A DNA stretch of 64,000 nucleotides. Source: Sporosarcina obsidiansis (GTDB taxonomy: Bacteria > Bacillota > Bacilli > Bacillales_A > Planococcaceae). Positions 1-8,743 of this stretch are shown here, in pieces (within the stretch, counting starts at the first letter, position 1; each line of letters opens with the position of its first letter). The notes beneath the pieces are model-generated. The model saw only the letters and a program-made list of their open reading frames with translations, did not search any database and had not been told where the DNA came from. The stretch covers positions 124,001 through 188,000 of the forward strand of contig NZ_WHVW01000004.1 of NCBI RefSeq assembly GCF_009651005.1. The letters run 5' to 3'. Position numbers and translations under genes: made by a program.

Positions 1-1
1 A

Positions 2-139
2 TATCCAAATTCACAAATTACCAAACGGATGAAAGTCATAACTGAGTCATTTTTACTCGGAGATCAGCCTCATACTTCTATTGAGACGTCAGGATTCCTC
101 GGGAAATTAAAAAGTATTTTTCGGAAAGGGCGTGGCTGA
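2..139 (+). CDS. flhG: FlhG/YlxH, C-terminal end only (partial)
   Basis: An open frame enters from the left edge and stops at TGA 137-139, giving 45 residues that end in a basic tail (GKLKSIFRKGRG). The MinD-like ATPase FlhG (YlxH), which sets flagellar number and placement, directly precedes cheB in Bacillus, and it typically ends in a short basic segment. The ATPase domain lies outside the window, so the call rests on position and tail character. Its stop lies just before the chosen cheB start, indicating translational coupling within the fla/che operon. Confidence 0.6.
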   Translation, partial: YPNSQITKRMKVITESFLLGDQPHTSIETSGFLGKLKSIFRKGRG

Positions 140-143
140 TTTG

Positions 144-1277
144 ATGATGGGCAAGAAAAAAAGAGTGCTTGTCGTAGATGATTCAGCTTTTATGCGGAAG
201 TTAATTTCAGATATGCTGAATGAACATCCGCTAATGGAAGTCATTGGTATTGCTAGAAATGGAAAAGATGCAGTTGACAAAGTACGCACGCTTCAACCGG
301 ACGTGGTGACGATGGATATTGAAATGCCTGTAATGGACGGATTACAAGCATTGAGAGAAATGATGGATCATAATCCGGTTCCCGTTGTCATTCTATCTAG
401 TACCACAAAACATAATACAGAAAATGCTGTGTTAGCCATTGAATATGGAGCAGTGGATGTGATCGCAAAACCAGGCGGTGCAATCTCTTTGAATCTCCAC
501 GAAATCGAAAAAGAAATTGTTGAAAAAGTGTTTGCCGCGTCAAATGTCGGAATACAATCACTTACTAGGAAAATCACTCCTGTTACGAATCGCTATTCAT
601 CTTCATTGCCTATTGAAAAGAAGGAAACGCCAAATATAAATAAAATGATCACAGAAACAACAAGTAATTTAGCAAGTTTTTCTAAAAATAAAGCCCACAC
701 TGCTAAAACCTTTGTTATAATAGGTACATCGACAGGGGGGCCTCGAGCCTTACAAGAAGTGATAACACGCCTACCCGCAGATTTCCCTTCACCTATTTTA
801 ATAGTGCAACATATGCCACCTGGATTTACTAAATCGCTAGCTGAACGTTTAAATGGTTTGAGTGATATTTCGGTAAAAGAAGCTGAAAATGGTGAATTAC
901 TATCTAACGGTACAGCATATATCGCACCCGGCGGAAAGCACATGAAGTTCGAGAAAACGTTGGCAGGCTATCAAATTTTGCTAGATGAGAAAGAGGCACC
1001 GCGTTCTGGACATCGCCCAGCCGTCAATGTTTTATTAGAATCTGCTGCCAAGCATCCCGAGGTAGAATATGTGACGGTAATTATGACCGGTATGGGCTAT
1101 GACGGGAAAGAAGGAATGGAAATATTACGTGCTTCTTGCAAGACCGTTACAATAGCGGAATCAAAGACTACTTCCGTCGTTTATGGAATGCCTAAAGCCA
1201 TAATAGATGCTGGTCTAAGTGATGAGATAAAAGATGTTCAGCAGATCGCAGATGCGATTATGGGAAATTTGAAGTGA
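144..1277 (+). CDS. cheB: CheB, chemotaxis response regulator protein-glutamate methylesterase
   Basis: CheB removes methyl groups from (and deamidates) receptor glutamates during adaptation. The N-terminal receiver domain (about residues 5-120) has the acidic pair VDD and the phospho-acceptor Asp58 in TMDIEMP. After a linker of about 65 residues the methylesterase domain (about 188-372) carries the triad Ser196 (GTSTGGP), His223 (VQHMPP) and Asp320 (GMGYDG). An in-frame GTG at 132 is open but lies only one base after the GGAAAGGG at 123-130; ATG 144 gives better ribosome binding spacing, and TTG 141 is also possible. First complete gene of the che cluster, 15 bp before cheA. Confidence 0.95.
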   Translation: MMGKKKRVLVVDDSAFMRKLISDMLNEHPLMEVIGIARNGKDAVDKVRTLQPDVVTMDIEMPVMDGLQALREMMDHNPVPVVILSSTTKHNTENAVLAIEYGAVDVIAKPGGAISLNLHEIEKEIVEKVFAASNVGIQSLTRKITPVTNRYSSSLPIEKKETPNINKMITETTSNLASFSKNKAHTAKTFVIIGTSTGGPRALQEVITRLPADFPSPILIVQHMPPGFTKSLAERLNGLSDISVKEAENGELLSNGTAYIAPGGKHMKFEKTLAGYQILLDEKEAPRSGHRPAVNVLLESAAKHPEVEYVTVIMTGMGYDGKEGMEILRASCKTVTIAESKTTSVVYGMPKAIIDAGLSDEIKDVQQIADAIMGNLK

Positions 1278-1292
1278 CTAGGGGGCTTTACA

Positions 1293-3368
1293 ATGGATAC
1301 GAATCAGTATTTGGATATGTTCATCGAAGAAAGTAAAGAACACTTGCAAGCTTGCAATGAACAGTTGCTAGCGTTAGAAAACAATCCGGATGATCTAGGA
1401 ATTGTGAATGAAATTTTCAGAGCTGCCCATACGTTAAAAGGGATGTCTGCCACGATGGGTTTTGAAGATATTGCAGATTTGACACATAAGATGGAAAATG
1501 TCTTAGACGCCATCCGAAACTCTAAAATTAGCGTAACGACTGAAATATTAGATGTCGTGTTTGAAGCAGCCGATGATTTAGAATTAATGGTTCTGGATAT
1601 CGAGGCTGGCGGCGATGGCAAAAAGGATGTCAGTAACTTAGTGAACACACTGAATAGGATTGAAGCGGGAGAACCCCTTGATCTAGCAGAGGATACTGTT
1701 GCTGTCACGACAGAAGAAGTTCCAGCAGACGTGGTCACTTCATCAGGTGTTTATTATGATGAATTTGAATTAACGGTGATCTCGCAATCCTCAGAGCAAG
1801 GTTTCAATGCATATGAAATAACTGTACAGTTACGGGAAGATTGCTTACTGAAAGTAGCTCGAGTGTTCATGACGTTCGAGATTTTAGAAAAGTCAGGCGA
1901 AGTAATTAAAACAGTTCCTACTGTTGAAAAACTGGAAAATGAAGAGTTCGATCAAAAATTTACGATAGTTTTATTAACGAATGAAGACGCGGACGAATTA
2001 AAAGCGAAAGTCATGAAAGTATCCGAAATTGAAGATGTGCGTATTACCCATATTACGGATGAGTATGTGCAGAAGTATAAACAGACTGAATTAGAGCAGC
2101 AAGATGAACAGTCTCCAGAAGTTCAAAATGAATTAAATGCACCAACTGTAAAAGCAGAAAAGACAAAAGATACGCCAAAGGAATCTGCACAAACGAAAAA
2201 GACGTCTAATTCCACTTCAAATAAAACCATACGAGTGAACATTGATCGTCTTGACATTTTGATGAACTTATTTGAGGAGCTTGTCATCGATCGGGGAAGA
2301 CTCCAATCGATCGCAAGTGAGTTGCATAATCCTGAGCTGAATGAATCAGTGGAAAGAATGACAAGAGTGTCAGGAGATCTTCAAAATATTATTTTAAATA
2401 TGCGAATGGTTCCTGTAGAAACTGTCTTTAACCGTTTTCCTAAAATGGTCCGTCAGCTAGCACGTGATTTAAATAAAAAAATCAACTTGGAAATTATTGG
2501 TGCAGAAACAGAGCTAGACCGGACGGTTATCGATGAAATCGGAGATCCGCTCGTCCACTTAATTCGAAATGCCTTAGATCACGGAATTGAAAGCCCAGAA
2601 GAGAGAATCGCAAAAGGGAAGCCAGAGGAAGGTACTGTCACTCTGCGCGCCTATCATTCTGGAAATCATGTCTTTATTGAACTAGAAGATGATGGCGCAG
2701 GTGTTAATCGTGAGCGTGTAGTAAGTAAAGCAATTGAACGAGGAATCGTCAGCGAAGAATTAGCTTCTACCTTATCTGATCGACAAGTGGCCGAGCTGAT
2801 CTTAGCCTCTGGATTTTCAACTGCAACAGCCATTACAGATGTCTCAGGACGCGGAGTTGGCTTGGATGTAGTGAAGAACACTATTGAATCTCTCGGTGGT
2901 CATATTTCAATTGATTCGAAAGAAGGAAAAGGTTCCTTATTCCAAGTACAATTACCGCTTACTTTATCCATCATTTCGGTAATGTTAGTAGAACTGGATC
3001 AGGAAATCTATGCGATCCCACTGTCTTCCATTATAGAAACAGCTATCATTCAAAAATCGGATATTTTAAACGCGCATAATCAGCCAGTCATTGATTTCCG
3101 AGGGACAATCGTACCTTTAGTAGATTTAAAAGAGATTTTCGAAATGAAAGATCAAGAAGTAGTTGAGGAAGATTTCCAGTCTATTGTCATTGTGCGTAAA
3201 GGTGAAAGTTTAGCGGGCTTGGTTGTAGATTCATTTATTGGTCAGCAAGAAATTGTTTTAAAATCACTTGGGAACTACTTGCAGAGTGTGTTTGCAATTT
3301 CAGGCGCCACCATACTCGGCAACGGCCAAGTGGCACTAATTGTCGACTGCAATGCACTGATTAAATAA
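1293..3368 (+). CDS. cheA: CheA, chemotaxis sensor histidine kinase
   Basis: The 691-residue protein has the five-part CheA layout. P1 (HPt) carries the phosphorylated His46 in AAHTLKG. A P2 response-regulator docking domain follows at about 155-270, then a charged linker. P3 dimerisation starts near 310. The P4 ATPase has an N box (HLIRNALDHG, about 422) and G boxes (DDGAG, GRGVGLD, about 466-525). P5, a CheW-like coupling domain, fills about 565-691. It phosphorylates CheY and CheB at the receptor array. AGGGGG lies 6-11 bases before the ATG. Close in length to B. subtilis CheA. Confidence 0.97.
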   Translation: MDTNQYLDMFIEESKEHLQACNEQLLALENNPDDLGIVNEIFRAAHTLKGMSATMGFEDIADLTHKMENVLDAIRNSKISVTTEILDVVFEAADDLELMVLDIEAGGDGKKDVSNLVNTLNRIEAGEPLDLAEDTVAVTTEEVPADVVTSSGVYYDEFELTVISQSSEQGFNAYEITVQLREDCLLKVARVFMTFEILEKSGEVIKTVPTVEKLENEEFDQKFTIVLLTNEDADELKAKVMKVSEIEDVRITHITDEYVQKYKQTELEQQDEQSPEVQNELNAPTVKAEKTKDTPKESAQTKKTSNSTSNKTIRVNIDRLDILMNLFEELVIDRGRLQSIASELHNPELNESVERMTRVSGDLQNIILNMRMVPVETVFNRFPKMVRQLARDLNKKINLEIIGAETELDRTVIDEIGDPLVHLIRNALDHGIESPEERIAKGKPEEGTVTLRAYHSGNHVFIELEDDGAGVNRERVVSKAIERGIVSEELASTLSDRQVAELILASGFSTATAITDVSGRGVGLDVVKNTIESLGGHISIDSKEGKGSLFQVQLPLTLSIISVMLVELDQEIYAIPLSSIIETAIIQKSDILNAHNQPVIDFRGTIVPLVDLKEIFEMKDQEVVEEDFQSIVIVRKGESLAGLVVDSFIGQQEIVLKSLGNYLQSVFAISGATILGNGQVALIVDCNALIK

Positions 3369-3385
3369 TCGAGGTGACAAAAAGT

Positions 3386-3853
3386 ATGACAAAAGCTGTA
3401 GAAGTAAGTGACATGAAAGTAATCGTTTTTCAACTAATGAATAAAGAATATGCTATCGGTTTGGATGTGGTGGAATCCATTGAGAAATCCTTATCCATTA
3501 CGCGTGTGCCTAGAATGCCTTCATATGTAAAAGGAGTATTGAATTTACGAGGCGTTGTGACACCAGTAGTAGATTTGCGAGATCGCTTCGACATGGAACC
3601 AAAGGAATTTGATGAATCTAGTTGTATAATTATTGTTTCACATGCTGAATCAGAAGTTGGATTAATTGTTGATGATGCCAATGATGTGATGGATGTACCG
3701 ACAAGTGCAATCGGACCTCAACCTGAAGTGGTGGGTTCAGTGGAATCAGAATTTATTTCCGGCGTTGCCAAAGTAGATAAGCGTCTTCTCGTCATGTTGA
3801 ATCTGGAAAAAGTATTGCAACCGATCAAAAAGGGGAATGCGGATGAATTCTGA
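3386..3853 (+). CDS. cheW: CheW, chemotaxis coupling protein
   Basis: A single CheW domain (155 residues) that links receptors to CheA; family features are the N-terminal strand VIVFQLMNKEYAIGLD and the VKGVLNLRGVVTPVVDLR segment. An upstream in-frame GTG (3374) lies inside the GAGGTG ribosome binding site, so ATG 3386, nine bases downstream of that site, is chosen; the length then matches B. subtilis CheW. Its end overlaps the cheC start by about 11 bp. Confidence 0.96.
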   Translation: MTKAVEVSDMKVIVFQLMNKEYAIGLDVVESIEKSLSITRVPRMPSYVKGVLNLRGVVTPVVDLRDRFDMEPKEFDESSCIIIVSHAESEVGLIVDDANDVMDVPTSAIGPQPEVVGSVESEFISGVAKVDKRLLVMLNLEKVLQPIKKGNADEF

Positions 3854-4475
3854 AAATGAAATCACCGAAATGCATCTCGATGTATTGAAGGAAATTGGTA
3901 ATATAGGTGCTGCTCATGCCGCTACTTCATTATCACAACTTCTAGGGCATAAAATTGATATGCGTGTCCCAAATGTAGAGCTTGTTTCATTCGACGAAAT
4001 GTTTGAACTCGCAGGAGGTACGGAAACGATTGTCGCTGGAATCTTTTTGCGGATTGAAGGAGATTTGACGGGTAGTATGTTTTTTGTATTAACCATCGAA
4101 TCTGCTACTCAATTCATCCGTAAATTGACCGGAGATGTAGAATTTGTATTTACGGATGTGGAGGACTTAGGTCTAGGTGCCTCTGCATTGCAAGAATTAG
4201 GTAATATTCTATCAGGTTCTTATTTGTCGGCACTGTCTGACTTTACATCCTTGAATATATATCCGACTGTACCTTCTTTGAGCGTGGATATGGTAGGTGC
4301 GATCGTCAGCTTTGGTTTAATTGAAGTATCCCAGTATAGCGATGAAGTGATCGTAATTGAAACGGAAATTTTGCAAGAAGGGGAACAAGGGATTTCAAGT
4401 TTAGCGGGACATTTCTTCTTACTACCCGATCCGCCATCGTACCGTACAATATTCAGTTCTTTAGGTGTATTGTAA
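3843..4475 (+). CDS. cheC: CheC, CheY-P phosphatase
   Basis: CheC dephosphorylates CheY-P and controls CheD. Both family phosphatase signatures are visible: ExxN in LKEIGNIGAAHA near the N terminus, and LQELGNILSGSY near residue 120, each followed about 20 residues later by a proline (RVPN, TVPS). A double active site is typical of CheC, as opposed to single-site variants. ATG 3843 is preferred over ATG 3837 because AGGGGA (3831-3836) is better spaced. The stop abuts the cheD start codon. Confidence 0.94.
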   Translation: MNSENEITEMHLDVLKEIGNIGAAHAATSLSQLLGHKIDMRVPNVELVSFDEMFELAGGTETIVAGIFLRIEGDLTGSMFFVLTIESATQFIRKLTGDVEFVFTDVEDLGLGASALQELGNILSGSYLSALSDFTSLNIYPTVPSLSVDMVGAIVSFGLIEVSQYSDEVIVIETEILQEGEQGISSLAGHFFLLPDPPSYRTIFSSLGVL

Positions 4476-4970
4476 ATGCAAAATACTAAAACAGTGATAC
4501 GTGTCGGAATTGCGGATATGAATATCGCCAAAACTCCTCAGACGATTCGCACATCGGGTCTAGGTTCATGTGTAGGCGTAGTACTGTATGATTCATCAAA
4601 AAAGATAGCGGGTATGGTACATGTCATGTTGCCCGATAGTCAATTAGGTAAGTCCACTAAATTAAATGTCGCCAAATTCGCAGATACCGGTATTTATGCC
4701 ATGATGGAAATGTTGAAGACACAAGGTGTTCGACCCTTTGGGATTAAAGCCAAGATTGCCGGTGGTGCGCAAATGTTTCAATTTGGCTCCAATGATACCA
4801 TCCGAATCGGTCCAAGAAATGTGGAAGCTGTCAAACAAGAGCTAAAAAGACTCTCCATCCCTATCGTGGCAGAAGATACAGGGGGATCGAGCGGTAGAAC
4901 CATTGAATTCGATCCGGAAACCAGCATACTGCATGTCCGAACGGTCAATGTAGGAACGCGGGAGCTCTAA
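4476..4970 (+). CDS. cheD: CheD, receptor glutamine deamidase
   Basis: A 164-residue CheD that deamidates receptor glutamines and binds CheC. The papain-like catalytic pair is present: Cys32 in GLGSCVGV and His49 in MVHVMLPDS, followed by the conserved AKIAGGAQMF strand. The ATG touches the cheC stop (TAAATG), so translation is coupled; the AGGTG about 10 bases upstream lies inside cheC. Last che gene before a repeat element and terminator. Confidence 0.95.
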   Translation: MQNTKTVIRVGIADMNIAKTPQTIRTSGLGSCVGVVLYDSSKKIAGMVHVMLPDSQLGKSTKLNVAKFADTGIYAMMEMLKTQGVRPFGIKAKIAGGAQMFQFGSNDTIRIGPRNVEAVKQELKRLSIPIVAEDTGGSSGRTIEFDPETSILHVRTVNVGTREL

Positions 4971-5000
4971 TTAGAAACAACATAACGAAAAAGTAGCCAA

Positions 5001-5110
5001 GGAAATATGCTAGTTGATCAATGTTCCAGCCAAGCCTTCCGGAAAGTGTCCGCCTGGATTGTTGATCAATGGTAATCTACCCACCTCCCTTTTCTTTTGT
5101 CTACAAGCTG
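5001..5110 (-). repeat. Shortened copy of MITE-like repeat family A
   Basis: Read on the minus strand, this stretch aligns with the element at 61.5 kb. It shares the end TGTAGACAAAAGAAAAG (as CTTTTCTTTTGTCTACA, 5089-5105), the core ATCCAGGCGGAC, a TTCCG motif, and the far end GATCAACTAGC followed by TATTTC. About 90-100 bp of the centre, including the GC-rich hairpin, is missing. A second terminal inverted repeat is not visible on the cheD side. It lies between cheD and the terminator at 5112. Confidence 0.7.
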
Positions 5111-5111
5111 T

Positions 5112-5140
5112 GGCGACTATTTCATTAGTCGCCTTTCTTT
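5112..5140 (+). terminator. Rho-independent terminator between cheD and sigD
   Basis: Perfect 8-bp stem GGCGACTA / TAGTCGCC with loop TTTCAT, followed by TTTCTTT. It should reduce read-through from the che genes into sigD. The terminal repeat of family A ends one base upstream. Confidence 0.75.
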
Positions 5141-5149
5141 ATGTGAATT

Positions 5150-5158
5150 TGCTATACT
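5150..5158 (+). promoter_or_regulatory. Possible extended -10 promoter for sigD
   Basis: TGC followed by TATACT forms an extended -10 box about 57 bp before the sigD ATG and just after a terminator. No good -35 is seen at 17 bp (CGCCTT). It would give sigD a local SigA-type promoter in addition to che operon read-through. Confidence 0.35.
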
Positions 5159-5214
5159 ATTAGATAAGAAGAAAAAGTAGACAGACGGAATCTGACAGGA
5201 AAGGCGTGAATTCG

Positions 5215-5994
5215 ATGACAAAGCAGGAAACAACTGAACGGCATCAGTGGAAGTTATGGCTCGAAGACCGTGATCCTGATGCAGGTGACACGCTAGTCCA
5301 ACTGTATACACCATTAGTAAACTATCATGTTCAACGAATAAGTGCTGGTCTGCCGAAAAACGTCTCACGGGATGAAATTAAATCGCTAGGCTATCAAGGC
5401 CTATTCGATGCATTGACGAAATTTGATCCTACACGCGATTTAAAGTTTGATACGTATGCTTCATTTCGTATCCGAGGGACAATCATGGATGGCTTACGAA
5501 AAGAAGATTGGTTATCACGTTCCTCGAGAGAAAAATCCAAGAAAATGGATGAGGAAATCAGCAGGCTCGAACAAACCTACTTACGAACAGTCACTCCAGA
5601 AGAAGTTGCGGATCATCTAGGAATTACAACAGAGGAAGTATATCAGACCGTTCATGAACAATATTTTGCGAATGTGCTATCTATTGACGAAAAGATGAAT
5701 GATGAGGAGGAGCAAAACGACCAAACCTTCATCTTGCGCGATGAACAAACGAAGACACCGGAACAGATGGCTGTCAAAGGCGAACTACTCGGTGAACTTG
5801 TTGTGAAAATTAAAGAATTAAATGAAAATGAACAACTTGTTCTGAGTCTATTTTATCAAGAGGACATGACGCTTACTGAGATCGGTGAAATTTTAAGTTT
5901 ATCTACGTCTAGAATATCTCAAATTCATTCCAAAGCATTGTTTAAATTGCGGTCACTGCTAGCGGCCGAGATAACAGACGGGGGGATTTTATGA
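5215..5994 (+). CDS. sigD: SigD, RNA polymerase sigma factor for motility (sigma-28/FliA family)
   Basis: A 259-residue sigma-70 family factor lacking region 1. Region 2 has the DLKFDTYASFRIRGTIMDGL block, nearly identical to B. subtilis SigD. Region 3 carries REDWLSRSSREKS-like sequence (here KEDWLSRSSREKS). Region 4 contains LTEIGEILSLSTSRISQIHS, the -35 recognition helix-turn-helix. It directs flagellin, motor and autolysin genes. ATG 5215 follows AGGAAAGG at 5197-5204; the upstream in-frame GTG 5206 is too close to that site. Its stop overlaps the next start (ATGA). Confidence 0.96.
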   Translation: MTKQETTERHQWKLWLEDRDPDAGDTLVQLYTPLVNYHVQRISAGLPKNVSRDEIKSLGYQGLFDALTKFDPTRDLKFDTYASFRIRGTIMDGLRKEDWLSRSSREKSKKMDEEISRLEQTYLRTVTPEEVADHLGITTEEVYQTVHEQYFANVLSIDEKMNDEEEQNDQTFILRDEQTKTPEQMAVKGELLGELVVKIKELNENEQLVLSLFYQEDMTLTEIGEILSLSTSRISQIHSKALFKLRSLLAAEITDGGIL

Positions 5995-6290
5995 GCTTGA
6001 AAAGTATTGAACTTCAAATTGCTATTCCCAAAACGTTTGAAGCGGGCAAAATAGCCGAACAAAAGCAGCAACAATCACAAATTGCTCAGCAACATGCCAA
6101 TGCATCTACAGAAAAACAAGTGCAGAAAAATCAAGAGACTGTTTTAGAGTCAGATCCATATGCTAAACTGAACCCGGATGAACGACAGCCCGATGAGCAA
6201 CCCGAACAACAACAGAAAGAACAACCTCAGAAAGAAGAACAGCGAGTTAAACATCCATTCAAGGGCTCGTTTTTCGATTATAGTGGGTGA
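5991..6290 (+). CDS. Small Q/E-rich hypothetical protein between sigD and swrB
   Basis: A 99-residue protein overlapping the sigD stop by 4 bp (ATGA), with GGGGGG about 6 bases upstream. The first 20 residues (SLKSIELQIAIPKTFEAGK) are ordered and slightly hydrophobic; the rest is very rich in Gln and Glu and is probably disordered or coiled. I recall similar short proteins at this place in other Bacillaceae, but no function. Tight coupling to sigD and position before swrB suggest a link to motility. The coding call rests on overlap and codon usage. Confidence 0.7.
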   Translation: MSLKSIELQIAIPKTFEAGKIAEQKQQQSQIAQQHANASTEKQVQKNQETVLESDPYAKLNPDERQPDEQPEQQQKEQPQKEEQRVKHPFKGSFFDYSG

Positions 6291-6296
6291 TGGAAC

Positions 6297-6785
6297 ATGG
6301 GAATCGTACTTGCAATTTTATTTATCTTACAAATTATTAGTTTTATGATCATTACGTTACTTTATATGAAAATTGCCAAATTCAATAATCTGGAGAAAAA
6401 ACAGCAAAAACTTATGCAAGAGATGGATCAATCCGTGATGGCCTATCTGGTAGAGATTAAGGAAGAGAATGATCGATTGATCGAACAATTGAATGGGAGA
6501 ATGGATAGTAAACGAGAACCTGAAGCGTCTCCTTCATCTGTATTTAAGGCAGAATCAGCTGCCATACAAGAAAAAAATCTACAAAAACCACATTCAGTTC
6601 CCGTTAATTTCGCGATTCGTTCTTATCAAGAGTCTGCCGCTACAACCGATCAACAAGAGATGAAACCTTTAGACGATCGTGACAAGGCAAAGCAGCTTCG
6701 TGCGCAAGGTAAATCTGTGCAGGAAATAGCGAAAGAACTTGGAAAAGGGCAGACGGAAATTGAGCTCTTATTAAAATTTGGTTAA
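6297..6785 (+). CDS. swrB: SwrB-like membrane-anchored motility protein
   Basis: A 162-residue protein with one N-terminal membrane segment (about residues 3-24), a charged coiled-coil stretch (about 27-75), a variable linker, and a C-terminal helical motif (AKQLRAQGKSVQEIAKELGKGQTEIELLLKF). This layout matches B. subtilis SwrB (YlxL), which promotes flagellar type III export and SigD activation during swarming and lies at the same place between sigD and rpsB. Sequence identity is low outside the C-terminal motif, so the assignment is by layout and synteny. Confidence 0.8.
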   Translation: MGIVLAILFILQIISFMIITLLYMKIAKFNNLEKKQQKLMQEMDQSVMAYLVEIKEENDRLIEQLNGRMDSKREPEASPSSVFKAESAAIQEKNLQKPHSVPVNFAIRSYQESAATTDQQEMKPLDDRDKAKQLRAQGKSVQEIAKELGKGQTEIELLLKFG

Positions 6786-6801
6786 TAGCAAGATACTGCT
6801 G

Positions 6802-6830
6802 TTGCAAAAGTGCTGCATCTATGTTATTTT
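6802..6830 (+). promoter_or_regulatory. SigA-type promoter for rpsB
   Basis: TTGCAA (6802-6807), a 17-bp spacer and TATTTT (6825-6830), with TG one base before the -10. Transcription would start near 6837, leaving a leader of about 100 nt before rpsB. Confidence 0.65.
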
Positions 6831-6836
6831 AGTAGA

Positions 6837-6940
6837 TGGTATTACTACACACGCATACGGACGAATAAGTTGGTGCCATTTTGTTTGGTCGCTTTTTCGC
6901 TAGAAGTACGCGGAGGACAAAAACCATAGGAGGAATTATC
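6837..6940 (+). promoter_or_regulatory. rpsB 5' leader, possible S2 autoregulatory region
   Basis: About 100 nt of noncoding leader lies between the promoter and the rpsB ATG. It includes TACACACGCATACGGA, GTTGGTGCC and GCGGAGGACAAAAACC segments, which resemble what I remember of rpsB leaders in other Bacillus-group genomes. A conserved leader would suit autogenous control by S2, but I could not assign a secondary structure by eye. A spurious in-frame ATG at 6881 has no ribosome binding site. Confidence 0.35.
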
Positions 6941-7681
6941 ATGTCAGTAATCTCAATGAAGCAATTACTAGAAGCAGGTGTTCATTTCGGACACCAAACA
7001 CGCCGTTGGAACCCGAAAATGAAGAAGTACATTTTTGTGGAGCGTAACGGTATTTACATCATCGATCTTCAAAAGACTGTAAAAAAATTAGAGGAAGCTT
7101 ACAACTTCATGCGCCAAGTCGGTGCTGATGGTGGAAAAGTCCTTTTCGTAGGTACAAAAAAGCAAGCACAAGAAGCGATCAAAGAAGAAGCAGAACGTGC
7201 TGGAATGTACTATATTAACCAACGTTGGTTGGGCGGAACGTTGACTAACTTTGGAACAATTCAAAAACGTGTGGCTCGCATGAAAGCAATTGAGAAAATG
7301 GCAGAGGACGGTACATTTGATGTGCTACCTAAAAAAGAAGTTTCTCAGTTGAACAAAGAGCACGAACGTCTTGTGAAGTTCCTTGGCGGTATCCGTGATA
7401 TGAAATCATTGCCAGATGTTATTTTCATCGTAGATCCACGCAAAGAGCGTATTGCTGTTGCAGAAGCAATTAAATTAAATATTCCACTCGTTGGAATCGT
7501 AGATACTAACTGTGATCCGGACGAAATCGACTATGTCATCCCGGCGAACGACGATGCAATCCGCGCAGTACGTTTACTTACAAGCAAAATGGCAGATGCT
7601 TTGATTGAATCCCGTCAAGGTGAAGACGATGAAGCGACTGCTGAAACAGCGAACGAAACAGAAACTGTAGCTGCAGAGTGA
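6941..7681 (+). CDS. rpsB: 30S ribosomal protein S2
   Basis: A 246-residue S2 protein with the family N terminus ([26 protein letters not shown]) and the core [20 protein letters not shown] and [11 protein letters not shown] motifs, ending in the usual acidic tail. It binds late to the 30S head/platform region. ATG 6941 has an ideal AGGAGG 8 bases upstream; a longer reading frame from 6881 covers untranslated leader. A terminator separates it from tsf. Confidence 0.98.
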   Translation: MSVISMKQLLEAGVHFGHQTRRWNPKMKKYIFVERNGIYIIDLQKTVKKLEEAYNFMRQVGADGGKVLFVGTKKQAQEAIKEEAERAGMYYINQRWLGGTLTNFGTIQKRVARMKAIEKMAEDGTFDVLPKKEVSQLNKEHERLVKFLGGIRDMKSLPDVIFIVDPRKERIAVAEAIKLNIPLVGIVDTNCDPDEIDYVIPANDDAIRAVRLLTSKMADALIESRQGEDDEATAETANETETVAAE

Positions 7682-7697
7682 AATGAGTAAATGACGA

Positions 7698-7731
7698 GAC
7701 GATAAGCGGCGATCCCCTTATCGTCTTTTTT
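7698..7731 (+). terminator. Terminator/attenuator between rpsB and tsf
   Basis: 9-bp stem GACGATAAG / CTTATCGTC with a 10-nt loop, followed by TTTTTT. It probably lowers tsf transcription relative to rpsB. Confidence 0.8.
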
Positions 7732-7774
7732 AAAGTAATGATTGTAGATGAACTATATTAGGAGGAATTTTCAA

Positions 7775-8662
7775 ATGGCAACAATTACAGCCCAAATGGT
7801 TAAAGAGCTTCGTGAAAAAACAGGCGCAGGTATGATGGACTGCAAAAAAGCATTATCTCAAGTTGATGGAGATATGGAGGCTGCTATCGATTTCTTGCGT
7901 GAAAAAGGTCTTTCTAGCGCAGCGAAAAAAGCGGACCGTATTGCAGCAGAAGGTGTAGCAAATATTTTAGTTCAAGGTAATGATGCGATTATCCTTGAAG
8001 TAAATGCTGAAACTGATTTCGTTGCGAAAAACGAAGGATTCCAGCAATTAGTTAAGGAGCTAGCGGAATTCTTGCTTGCAACAAAACCTGCTACAGTTGA
8101 AGAAGCAAACGAATCTAAAATGGATAACGGCTTGACTGTTTCTCAACACATTTCCAATGCAGTAGCTAAAATTGGTGAGAAAATTACTCTTCGCCGTTTT
8201 GAAATTCGTACAAAGAAAGATCAAGATGCATTTGGACCATACTTGCACATGGGTGGACGTATTGCTGTGTTAACAGTTGTCGAAGGTTCAACTGATTCTG
8301 AAGCAGCGAAAGACGTTGCAATGCACATTGCGGCAATGAATCCTAAATACGTTTCACGCGATCAAGTTTCTGCAGAAGAAGTAGAACATGAGCGTAAAGT
8401 ATTGACTGAACAAGCATTGAATGAAGGAAAGCCAGAAAATATTGTGGCGAAAATGGTCGAAGGTCGTCTTGGGAAATATTTCGAAGAGATTTGTGTATTA
8501 GACCAAGCATTCGTTAAAAACTCAGATCAGAAAGTCCGTGATTTCGTTAAATCAACTGGTGGAACATTAGTTGAGTTTATTCGTTATGAAGTGGGCGAAG
8601 GTATTGAAAAGCGTGAAGATAACTTTGCTGACGAAGTAATGAGCCAAGTTAAAGGTAACTAA
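7775..8662 (+). CDS. tsf: Elongation factor Ts
   Basis: EF-Ts (295 residues) recharges EF-Tu with GTP. The N-terminal UBA-like helix bundle ([19 protein letters not shown]) and the core loop [16 protein letters not shown], which contacts EF-Tu, are intact. ATG 7775 follows AGGAGG; the in-frame ATG 7748 upstream lies ahead of that ribosome binding site and is not used. Flanked by terminators on both sides. Confidence 0.98.
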   Translation: MATITAQMVKELREKTGAGMMDCKKALSQVDGDMEAAIDFLREKGLSSAAKKADRIAAEGVANILVQGNDAIILEVNAETDFVAKNEGFQQLVKELAEFLLATKPATVEEANESKMDNGLTVSQHISNAVAKIGEKITLRRFEIRTKKDQDAFGPYLHMGGRIAVLTVVEGSTDSEAAKDVAMHIAAMNPKYVSRDQVSAEEVEHERKVLTEQALNEGKPENIVAKMVEGRLGKYFEEICVLDQAFVKNSDQKVRDFVKSTGGTLVEFIRYEVGEGIEKREDNFADEVMSQVKGN

Positions 8663-8680
8663 GTCCAGAACTAACATACA

Positions 8681-8713
8681 GAGGGGCACATCCATTATGT
8701 GTTCCTCTTTTTT
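8681..8713 (+). terminator. Terminator between tsf and pyrH
   Basis: GAGGGGCACAT pairs with ATGTGTTCCTC (one G-U) across a 5-nt loop, followed by TTTTTT. Confidence 0.8.
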
Positions 8714-8743
8714 CGGAGAATAGGAAATTGCAGGAGGGTCTAC

